Shown here one piece after another: positions 17,328 to 25,009 of a DNA stretch of 40,510 nt (position 1 is the stretch's first letter; each line of letters opens with the position of its first letter). The notes beneath the pieces were generated by a model, which was not told the DNA's origin, made no database searches, and saw only the letters and a list, made by a program, of their open reading frames with translations. Made by a program: the position numbers and the translations under genes. Origin of the DNA: Bifidobacteriaceae bacterium (GTDB lineage Bacteria > Actinomycetota > Actinomycetes > Actinomycetales > WQXJ01). The DNA lies in assembly GCA_031270825.1 (NCBI GenBank), contig JAISXH010000004.1:1-40510 (forward strand), read 5' to 3'.

Positions 17328-17408
17328 GGGTGTCCCACGGCCGGCCGCCGGAACTAGACTCGGCCCCTTGGACGAGGCCGTGATTGGGCGGCGGGCTGTG
17401 GGACACCC
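17328..17408 (-). promoter_or_regulatory. long intergenic hairpin before the WxL-interacting gene
   Basis: GGGTGTCCCAC (17328-17338) is a perfect reverse complement of GTGGGACACCC (17398-17408). Pairing continues inward for about 10 more positions with one G-U and one mismatch, and a second small stem (CGGCC/GGCCG) lies inside. Together with the hairpin at 17421-17440 it fills the 154-nt gap after the WxL-like gene. It may limit transcription or protect the upstream mRNA from decay. Confidence 0.7.
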
Positions 17409-17420
17409 AGATTGGGAAGC

Positions 17421-17440
17421 GCTAACGCGTTCCCGTTAGC
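17421..17440 (-). terminator. hairpin directly after the WxL-like gene
   Basis: GCTAACG (17421-17427) and CGTTAGC (17434-17440) form a perfect 7-bp stem with a 6-nt loop, starting three bases past the TAA stop on the minus strand. The following bases (CGCTTCCC) are only weakly T-rich, so it is more likely a partial terminator or a 3' stabiliser than a full stop. Confidence 0.5.
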
Positions 17441-17443
17441 TGC

Positions 17444-18496
17444 TTAGATGAGGGTCAGCGTCAAGGTCGACTTGTACGCGCCCGCCGGAGCCGCCTCCGG
17501 CACTTCGAGCGTGAACAAGGCGTTGACCGTGGTGGTGACGTTGGCGGTGCCTGAAGCCTGGCCGCTGGCCAATTGCTTGTCAGTGGACAGGCCGCCGTTC
17601 GTGTTCGGCGCCACCGTAGCGCCAACCGCGCCCTGGCCGGAGACCTTGGCCGGCGCCCAACCGAGGTTGGTCGAGGCGATGGTCCCGACGCCAGCGGGCT
17701 GCGTGAAGGCCGAGGCCCGGCCGGTCAGCGTCCAGTCATCGGCTGTGGCGTCCTGGCGGTCGTCGTTCACGGTGGTGTTCGGCAGCGTGCCGGTGGCCTG
17801 CCAAGCAGTGCCGGCCTCACGGGTGGTGGGGCCGGTCAGAGTTGTCGGACCAGGCTTGACCGAGATCGTCAGGCCGGTCGGCACCGGAGGAACCGTCAGC
17901 GTGGGGATGTCCACGTTGATGTCAGATTCGGAGGTGTCAGCGGCTGTCGGACCGGAGGCCACAACTGCCCAGGCGCCGCCGGGCTGGACCAGGATGTCGA
18001 CCCCGTAGTACGGATCGGTCGCCGGGTTGTAGACCGTGGCTGTTTGGCAGGTGTGGCGGATCTCAACCAGCCCGCCGGCATCGACCACATCCAGCCACGG
18101 GAACGTGACCATGTCGGTGGCGATGAATTCGCCTGACCGGAAGATGTGGTCTTCATCGTCCTCAATGCCACCACTCTGGCCGATCTGCTTGACGCCGGAG
18201 CGAATCATGCCAGCGATGGGGGTGGAGTCATCCAGCACGCCGTCGATCGAGGCGTAGACCTGGCTGCGGGCGCGGTGGCCGGTGGGGCAGACCTGGCCCG
18301 TCTCGCTCCAAACCTCTTCCAGCCAACCGGAGGTGGTGACTACGTCGATCTGGCCGGATGCCGGCGAGGCGTGCAGGGTGGCCAGCCGCATCGGGTCGTC
18401 GGCCAGGGCCGGTTGTGCCACTACCACGAGGGCGGCGGTGGCCATTGCGGCGGTGGCCAGTGTGGCCAGGGCTTTCTTGGCGGTGATGGTGATCAT
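17444..18496 (-). CDS. WxL-like secreted surface protein
   Basis: The 350-residue protein has a Sec signal (1-32, ending QPALADDP) and no membrane anchor. Residues 35-200 form a beta-rich domain with a possible disulphide (C70, C150). Residues about 205-350 look like an actinobacterial version of the WxL domain: DDWTLTGRASAFTQ (W255-x-L257), a Gly/Ala/Thr-rich middle with LGWAP, and the ending AGAYKSTLTLTLI, which matches the Y.(S/T)TLTW.L finish of WxL domains except that the second Trp is replaced. WxL domains attach proteins non-covalently to the cell wall and to DUF916 partners; the partner gene lies directly downstream. The start at 18496 has GAGGAGAAAG about 4 nt upstream, suggesting high expression. 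Confidence 0.72.
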   Translation of the reverse strand: MITITAKKALATLATAAMATAALVVVAQPALADDPMRLATLHASPASGQIDVVTTSGWLEEVWSETGQVCPTGHRARSQVYASIDGVLDDSTPIAGMIRSGVKQIGQSGGIEDDEDHIFRSGEFIATDMVTFPWLDVVDAGGLVEIRHTCQTATVYNPATDPYYGVDILVQPGGAWAVVASGPTAADTSESDINVDIPTLTVPPVPTGLTISVKPGPTTLTGPTTREAGTAWQATGTLPNTTVNDDRQDATADDWTLTGRASAFTQPAGVGTIASTNLGWAPAKVSGQGAVGATVAPNTNGGLSTDKQLASGQASGTANVTTTVNALFTLEVPEAAPAGAYKSTLTLTLI

Positions 18497-18569
18497 GTGT
18501 CTTTCTCCTCTTGTCTTGGATTGCTGATTGTTGGTCGGATTGAACATCTTGGGTTTCCTCGTCTCTTGC

Positions 18570-19649
18570 CTACGCGGTCACGTAGCCGCTCTTGTAGGTG
18601 GTGGTGTCGCCGCAGTTCGGGATTGCGCCGAAGCCGTAGGCGGTGATGACCGAACCGGCTTGGCAGACGGCCGATTGCGCACCGGCGAATGTCTGTTGGA
18701 GCAGGACGTCCGCTGAGGACGTGCCGCTGAGGCGCGAGGTCTGCACCACGTTATAGACCAGGCGGCTGATCGGGAAGCTCGGGTTGAGCGAGCCCAGCCG
18801 AATGGCCTTGATGACTCCGAGGAAGTCGTGGTCGTTCGCTCCGATCTTCACATCGTTGTCAGCGATTGTGTTCGGCACAACGCTGTTGTTCTGCGCGATC
18901 CAGGAAGCCACCGAGAAGGGCACGATCTCGCCGATGGCGTCGATCTGAGAGCCGTCGTTCTCCTGCACCGTGGCGGATGGGATCCACGCAACCTGGGCTT
19001 CAGAGACGCCGATTTGCTGCAGGAAGAACTGCCGGGTGCCTGATCCGGTCTGCGGCAGGAGCGGCGCATAGGCACGGGTCGTGCCGCTGGCGTCGACATA
19101 GGTGGTGACGTCGCCCCGGTAGATCGCGGCCAATTCGGCTTTGCTCAGGGCGGACGGGACCGAGGCTGATCCGAAATCGGAGTAGGCGTAGCTGACCGCG
19201 TCCTTGCCGAAGGGGATAAACGTCAGTTCGGTGCCTTCATACTGGCTGGACGGCCCGCTGGAGGACCTGGCGAAATCGAGTTGACCAGTGATGTCGACGC
19301 CGCCGGCGAACGGCCACACGTAACCGCCGGTCGGATTGATCGATGCCGTCAGAGCCCGCAGGCCGTTGGATGATCCGTTGGGCCGGTTGAACTGCCCACC
19401 GGTGGCACGAGTCTTGATCTGGGCCGAGCCGATCGCGTCATAGGACCCGATGACCTTGTTGCCGCCGCTCAAGATGGCGTCGCCAAGGGCGCCGAGGACG
19501 TATTGGGTGGTGTCGCTCCCAGTGCCGACGAGGGGACGGTATTCCCCCGATGGCGGATCGGCCAGAGCCGGTCCGGCTGACAGGGCCAGCGCGGCCGCGG
19601 CCGTGCCAACCGTCGCGAGTGCGCCAATGGCGCGCTTGCGATTGTTCAT
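18570..19649 (-). CDS. secreted PstS-like substrate-binding protein
   Basis: The 359-residue protein has a Sec signal (1-30, GPALADPP) without a lipobox Cys. The mature part resembles the type-2 periplasmic binding fold of phosphate-binding proteins: VGTGSDTTQYVLGALG at the first anion-binding loop, LPQTGSGTRQFFLQ for the second, and IPFGKDAVSYAYSD and LSKAELAAIYRGDVTTY typical of PstS-like chains. It probably binds phosphate or another oxyanion outside the cell. There is no visible anchor, so it is released or held by the neighbouring surface proteins. AAGGAGATC lies 6 nt before the ATG at 19649. Two cysteines near the C-terminus (VCQAGS, PNCGDT) could form a disulphide. The substrate is inferred from the operon. 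Confidence 0.8.
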   Translation of the reverse strand: MNNRKRAIGALATVGTAAAALALSAGPALADPPSGEYRPLVGTGSDTTQYVLGALGDAILSGGNKVIGSYDAIGSAQIKTRATGGQFNRPNGSSNGLRALTASINPTGGYVWPFAGGVDITGQLDFARSSSGPSSQYEGTELTFIPFGKDAVSYAYSDFGSASVPSALSKAELAAIYRGDVTTYVDASGTTRAYAPLLPQTGSGTRQFFLQQIGVSEAQVAWIPSATVQENDGSQIDAIGEIVPFSVASWIAQNNSVVPNTIADNDVKIGANDHDFLGVIKAIRLGSLNPSFPISRLVYNVVQTSRLSGTSSADVLLQQTFAGAQSAVCQAGSVITAYGFGAIPNCGDTTTYKSGYVTA

Positions 19650-19678
19650 TTGATCTCCTTGTAGAGTTGGAGGTTGGT

Positions 19679-19747
19679 CGGTTGCCCTGTTGGGCAACCG
19701 CTGGTTGCCTCTACCCCGCGCAAGCGTCTGTCGAGGACGCGCGGGGT
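19679..19747 (-). promoter_or_regulatory. two stacked hairpins in the spacer before the 359-aa binding protein
   Basis: CGGTTGCCC (19679-19687) and GGGCAACCG (19692-19700) form a perfect 9-bp stem with a TGTT tetraloop. Upstream on the minus strand, ACCCCGCGC (from 19713) pairs with GCGCGGGGT (to 19747). Neither is followed by a T-run. They are well placed to act as transcription attenuator or mRNA-processing signals ahead of a strongly translated gene. Confidence 0.65.
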
Positions 19748-19828
19748 GGGGGCCTTCCTTCGCGGTTGGCGTGTCGCCAATGCTGGGGAAGCTTGCGGGG
19801 AAGCTGGAGCCATGGTGGCGGTGCGGGG

Positions 19829-22648
19829 TCATGGCGAGATCTCGCGCCGGCGCAGCAGCAAGGGGCCCGCGACGGCCCCGCTCAAGCCGATGGCCAGCAA
19901 GGCGCCCAGCGCGCGCCGCCCGGGGGGCTCGGTGCTGGCGGTAACCGCCTCGGTCTTGGCTTCGGTTTGTGAATAGGCGGTGTCGGTCCCGCTAGTCAAA
20001 GGGTCCGGGTCACCTGACGCGTCCGGGAGGTTGGGGTCGGCGGTGGAGATCAGACCGGAGCCGGGGCTCTGCGCGCCCACGTTCGGTTGTTGTTGGCGGG
20101 CGTTGGACCAATTCGAGTTCGGTTGATCGCGGTCATTGGGCGCGACCTGGTCTTCAGGGGACGGGTCGTCGTCTTCCCCGGTGTCGGAGTCTGATTGATA
20201 ATCGCGGATGAACGCGGCCGTGGCCAGGGCCTGGAGGCGCAGTTCGTCGCTCAGCGGCACATATCCTTGCGGAAGCTGGCCTGTCGAGTGGCCGGGTACC
20301 TGGCCATCCGTCACGGCGAACTCGATGAGGTCGGCGTACTGATCGCGGGCGGCTTGATCGGCGGTGTTGAGGTTGACAGCGGCGTACAGAACCGAAGTCA
20401 GGGGGTAGGCGTTGGAGGGCAGGAGCGCGGGGTCGGTCTTGGTCACGCCGTCGACGCCCGTCGGCTGCTGGTCCGCCAGCGCTGCCGCGACGCCGGACTC
20501 GTCGGCGTTGACGAAGACGCCGGGAGCATTCGGAGCTTGGAGGGAAGCGGTCTTGAGCCCGTAGACGGCAGCGTTGGCCGAACCCGTGAATCCGGTCAGA
20601 AAAACTTGGTCCTGTCGCCATAGGCCGTTGGAAACGTACGTGCCCGGAATGCCGTTGGCGGGGTCGGCATTGGTGGAGTCGTATAGGGTCTTGCTGCCCG
20701 TGTCGCCTCGGAACACCATGCCCGCGGCCGCAGACAGTCCGCTGGCGTAGGGGAGATATTGCTGGACGTCATAACGGTATTCGCCCAAGTCGAACAACGG
20801 CAGCAGACGTGGCCTGAGTGTCTCGTCAGCCTTCATGAAGGTGTCCACAGGCGCCTCGCAGAGGCACAGGGGCGTGCCGTCGGTGTGGGCTAGGCCGACC
20901 TCGCGCCAAACCACCGCGCCGGCTGGATCCAATTCCAATTGCAACGCCGGCAGCAAAGCCCAGCCGCCGCGATTGTCGGATCCGTACTCTTCGCCTTCGA
21001 CAAAAGCTGGAACCCTGGCGTTCGGATGGCCCTTGGGGAGATAGTACGGGTTGATGGTCATGCCGCTGTTGCCCTCATCGCCGGGAAGGACGTTGTCGGG
21101 CTCGCCGCTGAGGAAGGCGCGGGCCGCGGCGTCGGCTTGCAGATAGGCCCAGAGCAGGGCGATCGAATCGCTGGCATTGGGGCCGGTCATGATCAGCGTG
21201 CCGTCGCTGACGAACCCGTCTCCGTTCAGGGCTTTGAATTCCGGATCGGAGGCGAGTCTGAACGGGTTCGTGCTCCACGGTCCCGGCGGCATGCCCGGTA
21301 CGGAGCTGAAAGCGAAGAGGCCTTGTTGAAGTCTGTAGGAGTGGGTGACCAACTTGGCGATGAGCCGCGGGGTGAGCTTCAGCTCGGCCGCCCTGACGCC
21401 CTTGTTGTTGGCCAGAAAGGCGATGGCCACCCCGGTGACAGCGACCGGGGCGTAGACCAGTTCGGTCTCGGCCAAAGGGGCCAGGTCGGCGCCTTCGGGT
21501 AGGTACTCTTCGCTCAGGGGCCGGCTGGTGATGGCCATTGACGCCTGACCGGACAGGAGTTGGCCCCGCACCACTGAGTCCGCCCCGGAGCTCAGCGCGT
21601 AGGCGCTGCCGCCAGATTGACAAAGGCCGGCCTGCCATGAGGAGAAGGCCAATTGGATGGCCTCGGTGCCGACCACCAGGCGTTCAAGGGCTCCAGGCGG
21701 GCAAGGCGATTCGGTAGGCCGGAAGTCTAGCGGCACCACAACCCGGTTGGCCCAGTAATCGCAGGCCGGGTTGACCGGCGAGTTGCGTTGGAGCACCAGG
21801 GAGGGCGTGTCAATTGTCACGGGTGACGGGCAGCCCTCGCTGGTGGCGGAGATGTGGAGGCCGCGAGGCACTATCACCAGCCAGCAGCGTGTGCCGGTGG
21901 CTGAGGTTTGGTCGCCGCAGCCCAGGTACGGCTGGGCCGCGGCCGATTGGGTTTCGAACAGGAATTCGGCCGTGCCGGACGCGTCGACCATCTCGTGGCG
22001 TTCGTTTGTGGTCTGCGGCTGCATCACCTGGAGTATGGGGGTGTCGGCGTTGGCGTGGCCGGCTAGTATCGCGGAATACTCGGCGCCGGTGACCGCTCGG
22101 AACGGGACATCGTAGTCTCGGCTAGCAGTGCCCGCCCGGAGCACGGTCGTGTGCTCTCCCGCGGGCCTCGCTTGCGAGTTTATGTTGGTGATCCATGCTC
22201 CGAAGAGGCAATTCTTGTAGAACTCCGGATCGGCCGGGTCGCCCCAACACTGCATAGCTTGGATAAAGCTGGCGCCCAGTTCAGCGATGGACGGAGTGAT
22301 GGCCGGCAAGGCCTGGGTGGGGCCGGGCATGCCGGTGACTGTGACGGTGACGGCCTCGTCCACCAGATCGCGGGTCCGTGAGACCGTGACCCGGACGTTC
22401 TCGAAATCCTGGTGGTGGATTGAGGACGGGTCGCGGTCTGGCTGGTACTGCTGCAGGTCGGCGGGGTTTCCACCAGCCCAGGCGATGGTGACGGCCGAGT
22501 CGTCTGCGGCCACCGCGCGCGGACCGGGCAAGGCCGCCAGGCCGGCCCCGGCCGCCAGCGCCAGCGCCAGTCCGGTCGCGGCCAGCCGCGAGCCGTGGCG
22601 CGCCACAGCGGCGCGCCCGGCAATCATCCTGTTCGAAGGTCTAGGCAT
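19829..22648 (-). CDS. large membrane-anchored PstS-like surface protein (939 aa)
   Basis: The start at 22648 (MPRPSNRMIAGRAAV) has AGAGGA 8 nt upstream. A Sec signal (to about residue 50, PRAVAADDS) leads into a ~300-residue beta-rich N-terminal region containing MQCWGD...NCLFG, seen in other actinobacterial surface proteins as far as I recall but of unknown function. The middle (about 340-800) looks like a type-2 binding protein: VVGTEAIQLAFSSWQAGLC, LLSGQASMAITSRPLSEEYL, TGVAIAFLANN, LKLTPRLIAKLVTHSY. A disordered Asp/Pro/Asn/Gln-rich stalk precedes a final span (ALGALLAIGLSGAVAGPLLL) and RRR. It is thus tethered outside the membrane and may bind phosphate or a phosphate-bearing polymer; the ligand is inferred only. 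Confidence 0.7.
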   Translation of the reverse strand: MPRPSNRMIAGRAAVARHGSRLAATGLALALAAGAGLAALPGPRAVAADDSAVTIAWAGGNPADLQQYQPDRDPSSIHHQDFENVRVTVSRTRDLVDEAVTVTVTGMPGPTQALPAITPSIAELGASFIQAMQCWGDPADPEFYKNCLFGAWITNINSQARPAGEHTTVLRAGTASRDYDVPFRAVTGAEYSAILAGHANADTPILQVMQPQTTNERHEMVDASGTAEFLFETQSAAAQPYLGCGDQTSATGTRCWLVIVPRGLHISATSEGCPSPVTIDTPSLVLQRNSPVNPACDYWANRVVVPLDFRPTESPCPPGALERLVVGTEAIQLAFSSWQAGLCQSGGSAYALSSGADSVVRGQLLSGQASMAITSRPLSEEYLPEGADLAPLAETELVYAPVAVTGVAIAFLANNKGVRAAELKLTPRLIAKLVTHSYRLQQGLFAFSSVPGMPPGPWSTNPFRLASDPEFKALNGDGFVSDGTLIMTGPNASDSIALLWAYLQADAAARAFLSGEPDNVLPGDEGNSGMTINPYYLPKGHPNARVPAFVEGEEYGSDNRGGWALLPALQLELDPAGAVVWREVGLAHTDGTPLCLCEAPVDTFMKADETLRPRLLPLFDLGEYRYDVQQYLPYASGLSAAAGMVFRGDTGSKTLYDSTNADPANGIPGTYVSNGLWRQDQVFLTGFTGSANAAVYGLKTASLQAPNAPGVFVNADESGVAAALADQQPTGVDGVTKTDPALLPSNAYPLTSVLYAAVNLNTADQAARDQYADLIEFAVTDGQVPGHSTGQLPQGYVPLSDELRLQALATAAFIRDYQSDSDTGEDDDPSPEDQVAPNDRDQPNSNWSNARQQQPNVGAQSPGSGLISTADPNLPDASGDPDPLTSGTDTAYSQTEAKTEAVTASTEPPGRRALGALLAIGLSGAVAGPLLLRRREISP

Positions 22649-22677
22649 CGGCGCGTTCCTCTCGATCAGCCCAGGGG

Positions 22678-22721
22678 GTCCCCGTGCCCCGGGTGGGTCC
22701 GGCATCGTTGGGCACGGGGAC
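22678..22721 (-). promoter_or_regulatory. 12-bp hairpin upstream of the 939-aa protein gene
   Basis: GTCCCCGTGCCC (22678-22689) and GGGCACGGGGAC (22710-22721) are perfect reverse complements separated by 20 nt. The structure sits about 30 nt upstream of the start codon in the 201-nt gap behind pstS. No T-run follows, so attenuation or mRNA stabilisation is more likely than full termination. Confidence 0.65.
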
Positions 22722-22849
22722 GCGGGGCGCCAGCGCGGGCGGGGACGGGCGCGGATCGGCGGCGGTGGCGAAACGGGCGCGGCGATGTGCGGCGATGCGG
22801 GGACGGGCGCGCAACACGGCATCGGCGGACGGCACGGCGGCGGCGTGGT

Positions 22850-25009
22850 TCATGACTGGTCCTCTTCGCGCCAAGCGGCCACCGGATGAGAGGACCAACG
22901 GCCGCCCGGGGGGATGGCCCGGCCCGCGTGTCCGCGGTCGGCGGACGGGCTGGGCGCGGGTGGCGAACTGGAGGCCGGTGAGGGACGGGAGGTGGGTGGC
23001 GAACTGGAGGCCGGTGAGGGACGGGAGGCCGGTGGCGAACTGGAGGCCGGTGAGGGTCGGGAGGTGGGTGGCGAACTGGAGGCCGGTGACGGACGGGAGG
23101 CCGGTGGCGAACTGGAGGCGGGTGACGGACGCGATGCGGCGGCCACAGCCGCCCCAGCGGCCAGAGCAGTTGGTCTCGCCGCCGCCACACGCCCCAGCTT
23201 CGGTCTCTTGCGGGCCCCGCGCTTGCCCAAGACCGGCGGCAGAATGGTGGCGGCTAGCACCCCGGCGCCCGCCGCCAACATCACCAGTCGCGCCGCGGAG
23301 GTGGCGCCGGGCGCCGGGATGGATTGGGGGCTGGCGGCCGCCATCGCCAGGACCGGGTCGGCCTCGCCCGGCGACACCACTTCGGTGTCTCCGGCGAGTC
23401 CGGCGCCGTCCTGGCCAAGATTGGCGCCGGCAGGTTCGCCCAAACCGCCAGCGCCGCCCGACCCGTCGGCCCCGGCCCCATTGCCGTTGCTGGTCCCTCC
23501 GCCGCCGCCGGAACCGCCAGTGCCGCCGCCGGACACGCCGTCCGGGTCGGATTGGTTCGCGGTCTGGTCCAGGGAGAGATTCTTGGCTCCCCCGGTTCCT
23601 TTGACGCATTGGACAACGCCTTGCTTGTCGCACTCTTCGGGGAAGGGCGCGTTCTTGGCCAAGGCGTTGCCGTTCGGATCGGACGGGTCGAGGGTCGGAT
23701 TGTGGCAATCGGCGATCCCTTTGATCGCCGGATCGCCACCGGGAATCTTCTCAATCTGGTCCTGACCGGCCAGGACCAAGTTGACCGGCAGCGGGCTGTA
23801 GCCCAGAGTGTCGGCCTGTTGCTGGCCCTCACATAGGAAATAGGCACCGAAATCAGCCAAAGTCAGACCTTTGTCTTCGGTGAAACCGGATTCGAGGGCC
23901 GTCGGCAGGATGATGTATGAATAGCTTGACAGTGGATACGCCCTTGGGTCGGAGTTGGTGTAGACGTCGCGCAAGTCTTGGGTTAAATAATCGGCGGAGT
24001 TGGTGTCCTGGTTGATCTTCGCCTGCAACAGGCCGACCGCCACGTTGGAGGCTGTGGGCTCGGAGTAATAGCCGGCCTGATTCAAGACCTTGGCCACCGG
24101 GAAGTTCGCGTTGAGCGCGTACGAATACTCCACAAAAGTGATTGCCCCGACCGCATAGGACTGGGCGACGTATCCGGACACGCCATTCGATCCTGATTTC
24201 GAGACGAAACCGGAGCCCGCCACCGTGGGATAGTTCGAGGTCACCCCGCAATGCCCGTTCACCAGGGGGCGTCCAACCCGGCCGCAATAGGCGTCCCAGA
24301 TAGCGGTGTGCTCTTGGCGCAGCCAGATGGAGAACTGGGCGGTGGCGCCCGAACCGTCCGCTCTGACCACGGGAATGATGGGCAGATTCGGCAGCGCCAA
24401 CGCCGGATTGTCGGCTTTGATGGCGGCGTCATCCCACTGGGTGATCACAGCGGTGAAGATTTTCGCGATCACATCCCCGGAGAGCCGCAGATTGGTCACC
24501 CGCTTGCCTCCGATTTGCAGGTTGTACATGAACGCGGTCCCTCCGGCGACTATGGGCATGTACGCGAATCGGCGATTGGGCTGGGTGTCGCCCTCGTTCG
24601 AATTGGAGATCGCGTAGGGGATCTCTGAGACGCCGAAATCGGCTGTTCCGTTCTTGAAGTCGTTCCGGCCCTGCGTGGAGCCGGACTCGGTGTAGTCAAT
24701 TTTCCAGCGGTAATTCCCCCACACATTGGAAATCCACTGTTGCAGCGCGTTGGCGGACCAGGTCGAGCCGGATCCGGTGATGGGCGCGTGCACCGTCCCG
24801 GCCGCCAGCGCCGGATGCGCTGATCCGAGGGCGCCGCCAACCATGAGCACGATGCCGACCAGTGCGGCCGCGCGCCGTCTCCGGTTCCAGCCCGTCAGGG
24901 CGCCGCCAGCCGGACGGGGGCGGGGGAGTGAGCGGTGATCGACGCGCCGGTAGTGTCTGCGCCGGGTGATCAGATCGCCACCCGCAGGGCGAATAGGCGC
25001 GGATTTCAT
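22850..25009 (-). CDS. pstS: phosphate-binding protein PstS, membrane-anchored with repeat tail
   Basis: The 719-residue protein begins with a basic tail and signal (about 45-70, SAHPALAAG). The binding domain (about 75-440) has the PstS anion contacts: TGSGSTWSANALQQW, DYTESGSTQGRNDF, GTADFGVSEIPYA and RADGSGATAQFSIWL. A Gly/Asn/Asp-rich stalk, a membrane span (ARLVMLAAGAGVLAATILPP) and the basic KRGARKRPK follow, then a Pro/Ser-rich tail of five 12-residue repeats, probably in the cytoplasm. Ordinary actinobacterial PstS is a lipoprotein of about 370 residues; here no lipobox is seen and anchoring is C-terminal. GGAGGT lies 5 nt before the ATG at 25009, which overlaps the pstA stop as ATGA. 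A frame open further upstream only overlaps pstA and is not used. Confidence 0.88.
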   Translation of the reverse strand: MKSAPIRPAGGDLITRRRHYRRVDHRSLPRPRPAGGALTGWNRRRRAAALVGIVLMVGGALGSAHPALAAGTVHAPITGSGSTWSANALQQWISNVWGNYRWKIDYTESGSTQGRNDFKNGTADFGVSEIPYAISNSNEGDTQPNRRFAYMPIVAGGTAFMYNLQIGGKRVTNLRLSGDVIAKIFTAVITQWDDAAIKADNPALALPNLPIIPVVRADGSGATAQFSIWLRQEHTAIWDAYCGRVGRPLVNGHCGVTSNYPTVAGSGFVSKSGSNGVSGYVAQSYAVGAITFVEYSYALNANFPVAKVLNQAGYYSEPTASNVAVGLLQAKINQDTNSADYLTQDLRDVYTNSDPRAYPLSSYSYIILPTALESGFTEDKGLTLADFGAYFLCEGQQQADTLGYSPLPVNLVLAGQDQIEKIPGGDPAIKGIADCHNPTLDPSDPNGNALAKNAPFPEECDKQGVVQCVKGTGGAKNLSLDQTANQSDPDGVSGGGTGGSGGGGGTSNGNGAGADGSGGAGGLGEPAGANLGQDGAGLAGDTEVVSPGEADPVLAMAAASPQSIPAPGATSAARLVMLAAGAGVLAATILPPVLGKRGARKRPKLGRVAAARPTALAAGAAVAAASRPSPASSSPPASRPSPASSSPPTSRPSPASSSPPASRPSPASSSPPTSRPSPASSSPPAPSPSADRGHAGRAIPPGGRWSSHPVAAWREEDQS
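22961..23140 (-). repeat. five tandem 36-bp repeats in the 3' end of pstS
   Basis: The marker TGGCGAACTG recurs at 22961, 22997, 23033, 23069 and 23105, an exact 36-nt period (12 codons). Units alternate between GAGGTGGG and GAGGCCGG junctions, so there is a 72-nt higher-order pattern. On the minus strand each unit encodes SRPSPASSSPP plus Ala or Thr. Confidence 0.92.

Noticed and set aside
22961-23140. Regular repeats considered as a CRISPR array
   Set aside because: The 36-nt units are contiguous without unique spacers, lie in frame in pstS, and no cas genes are near.
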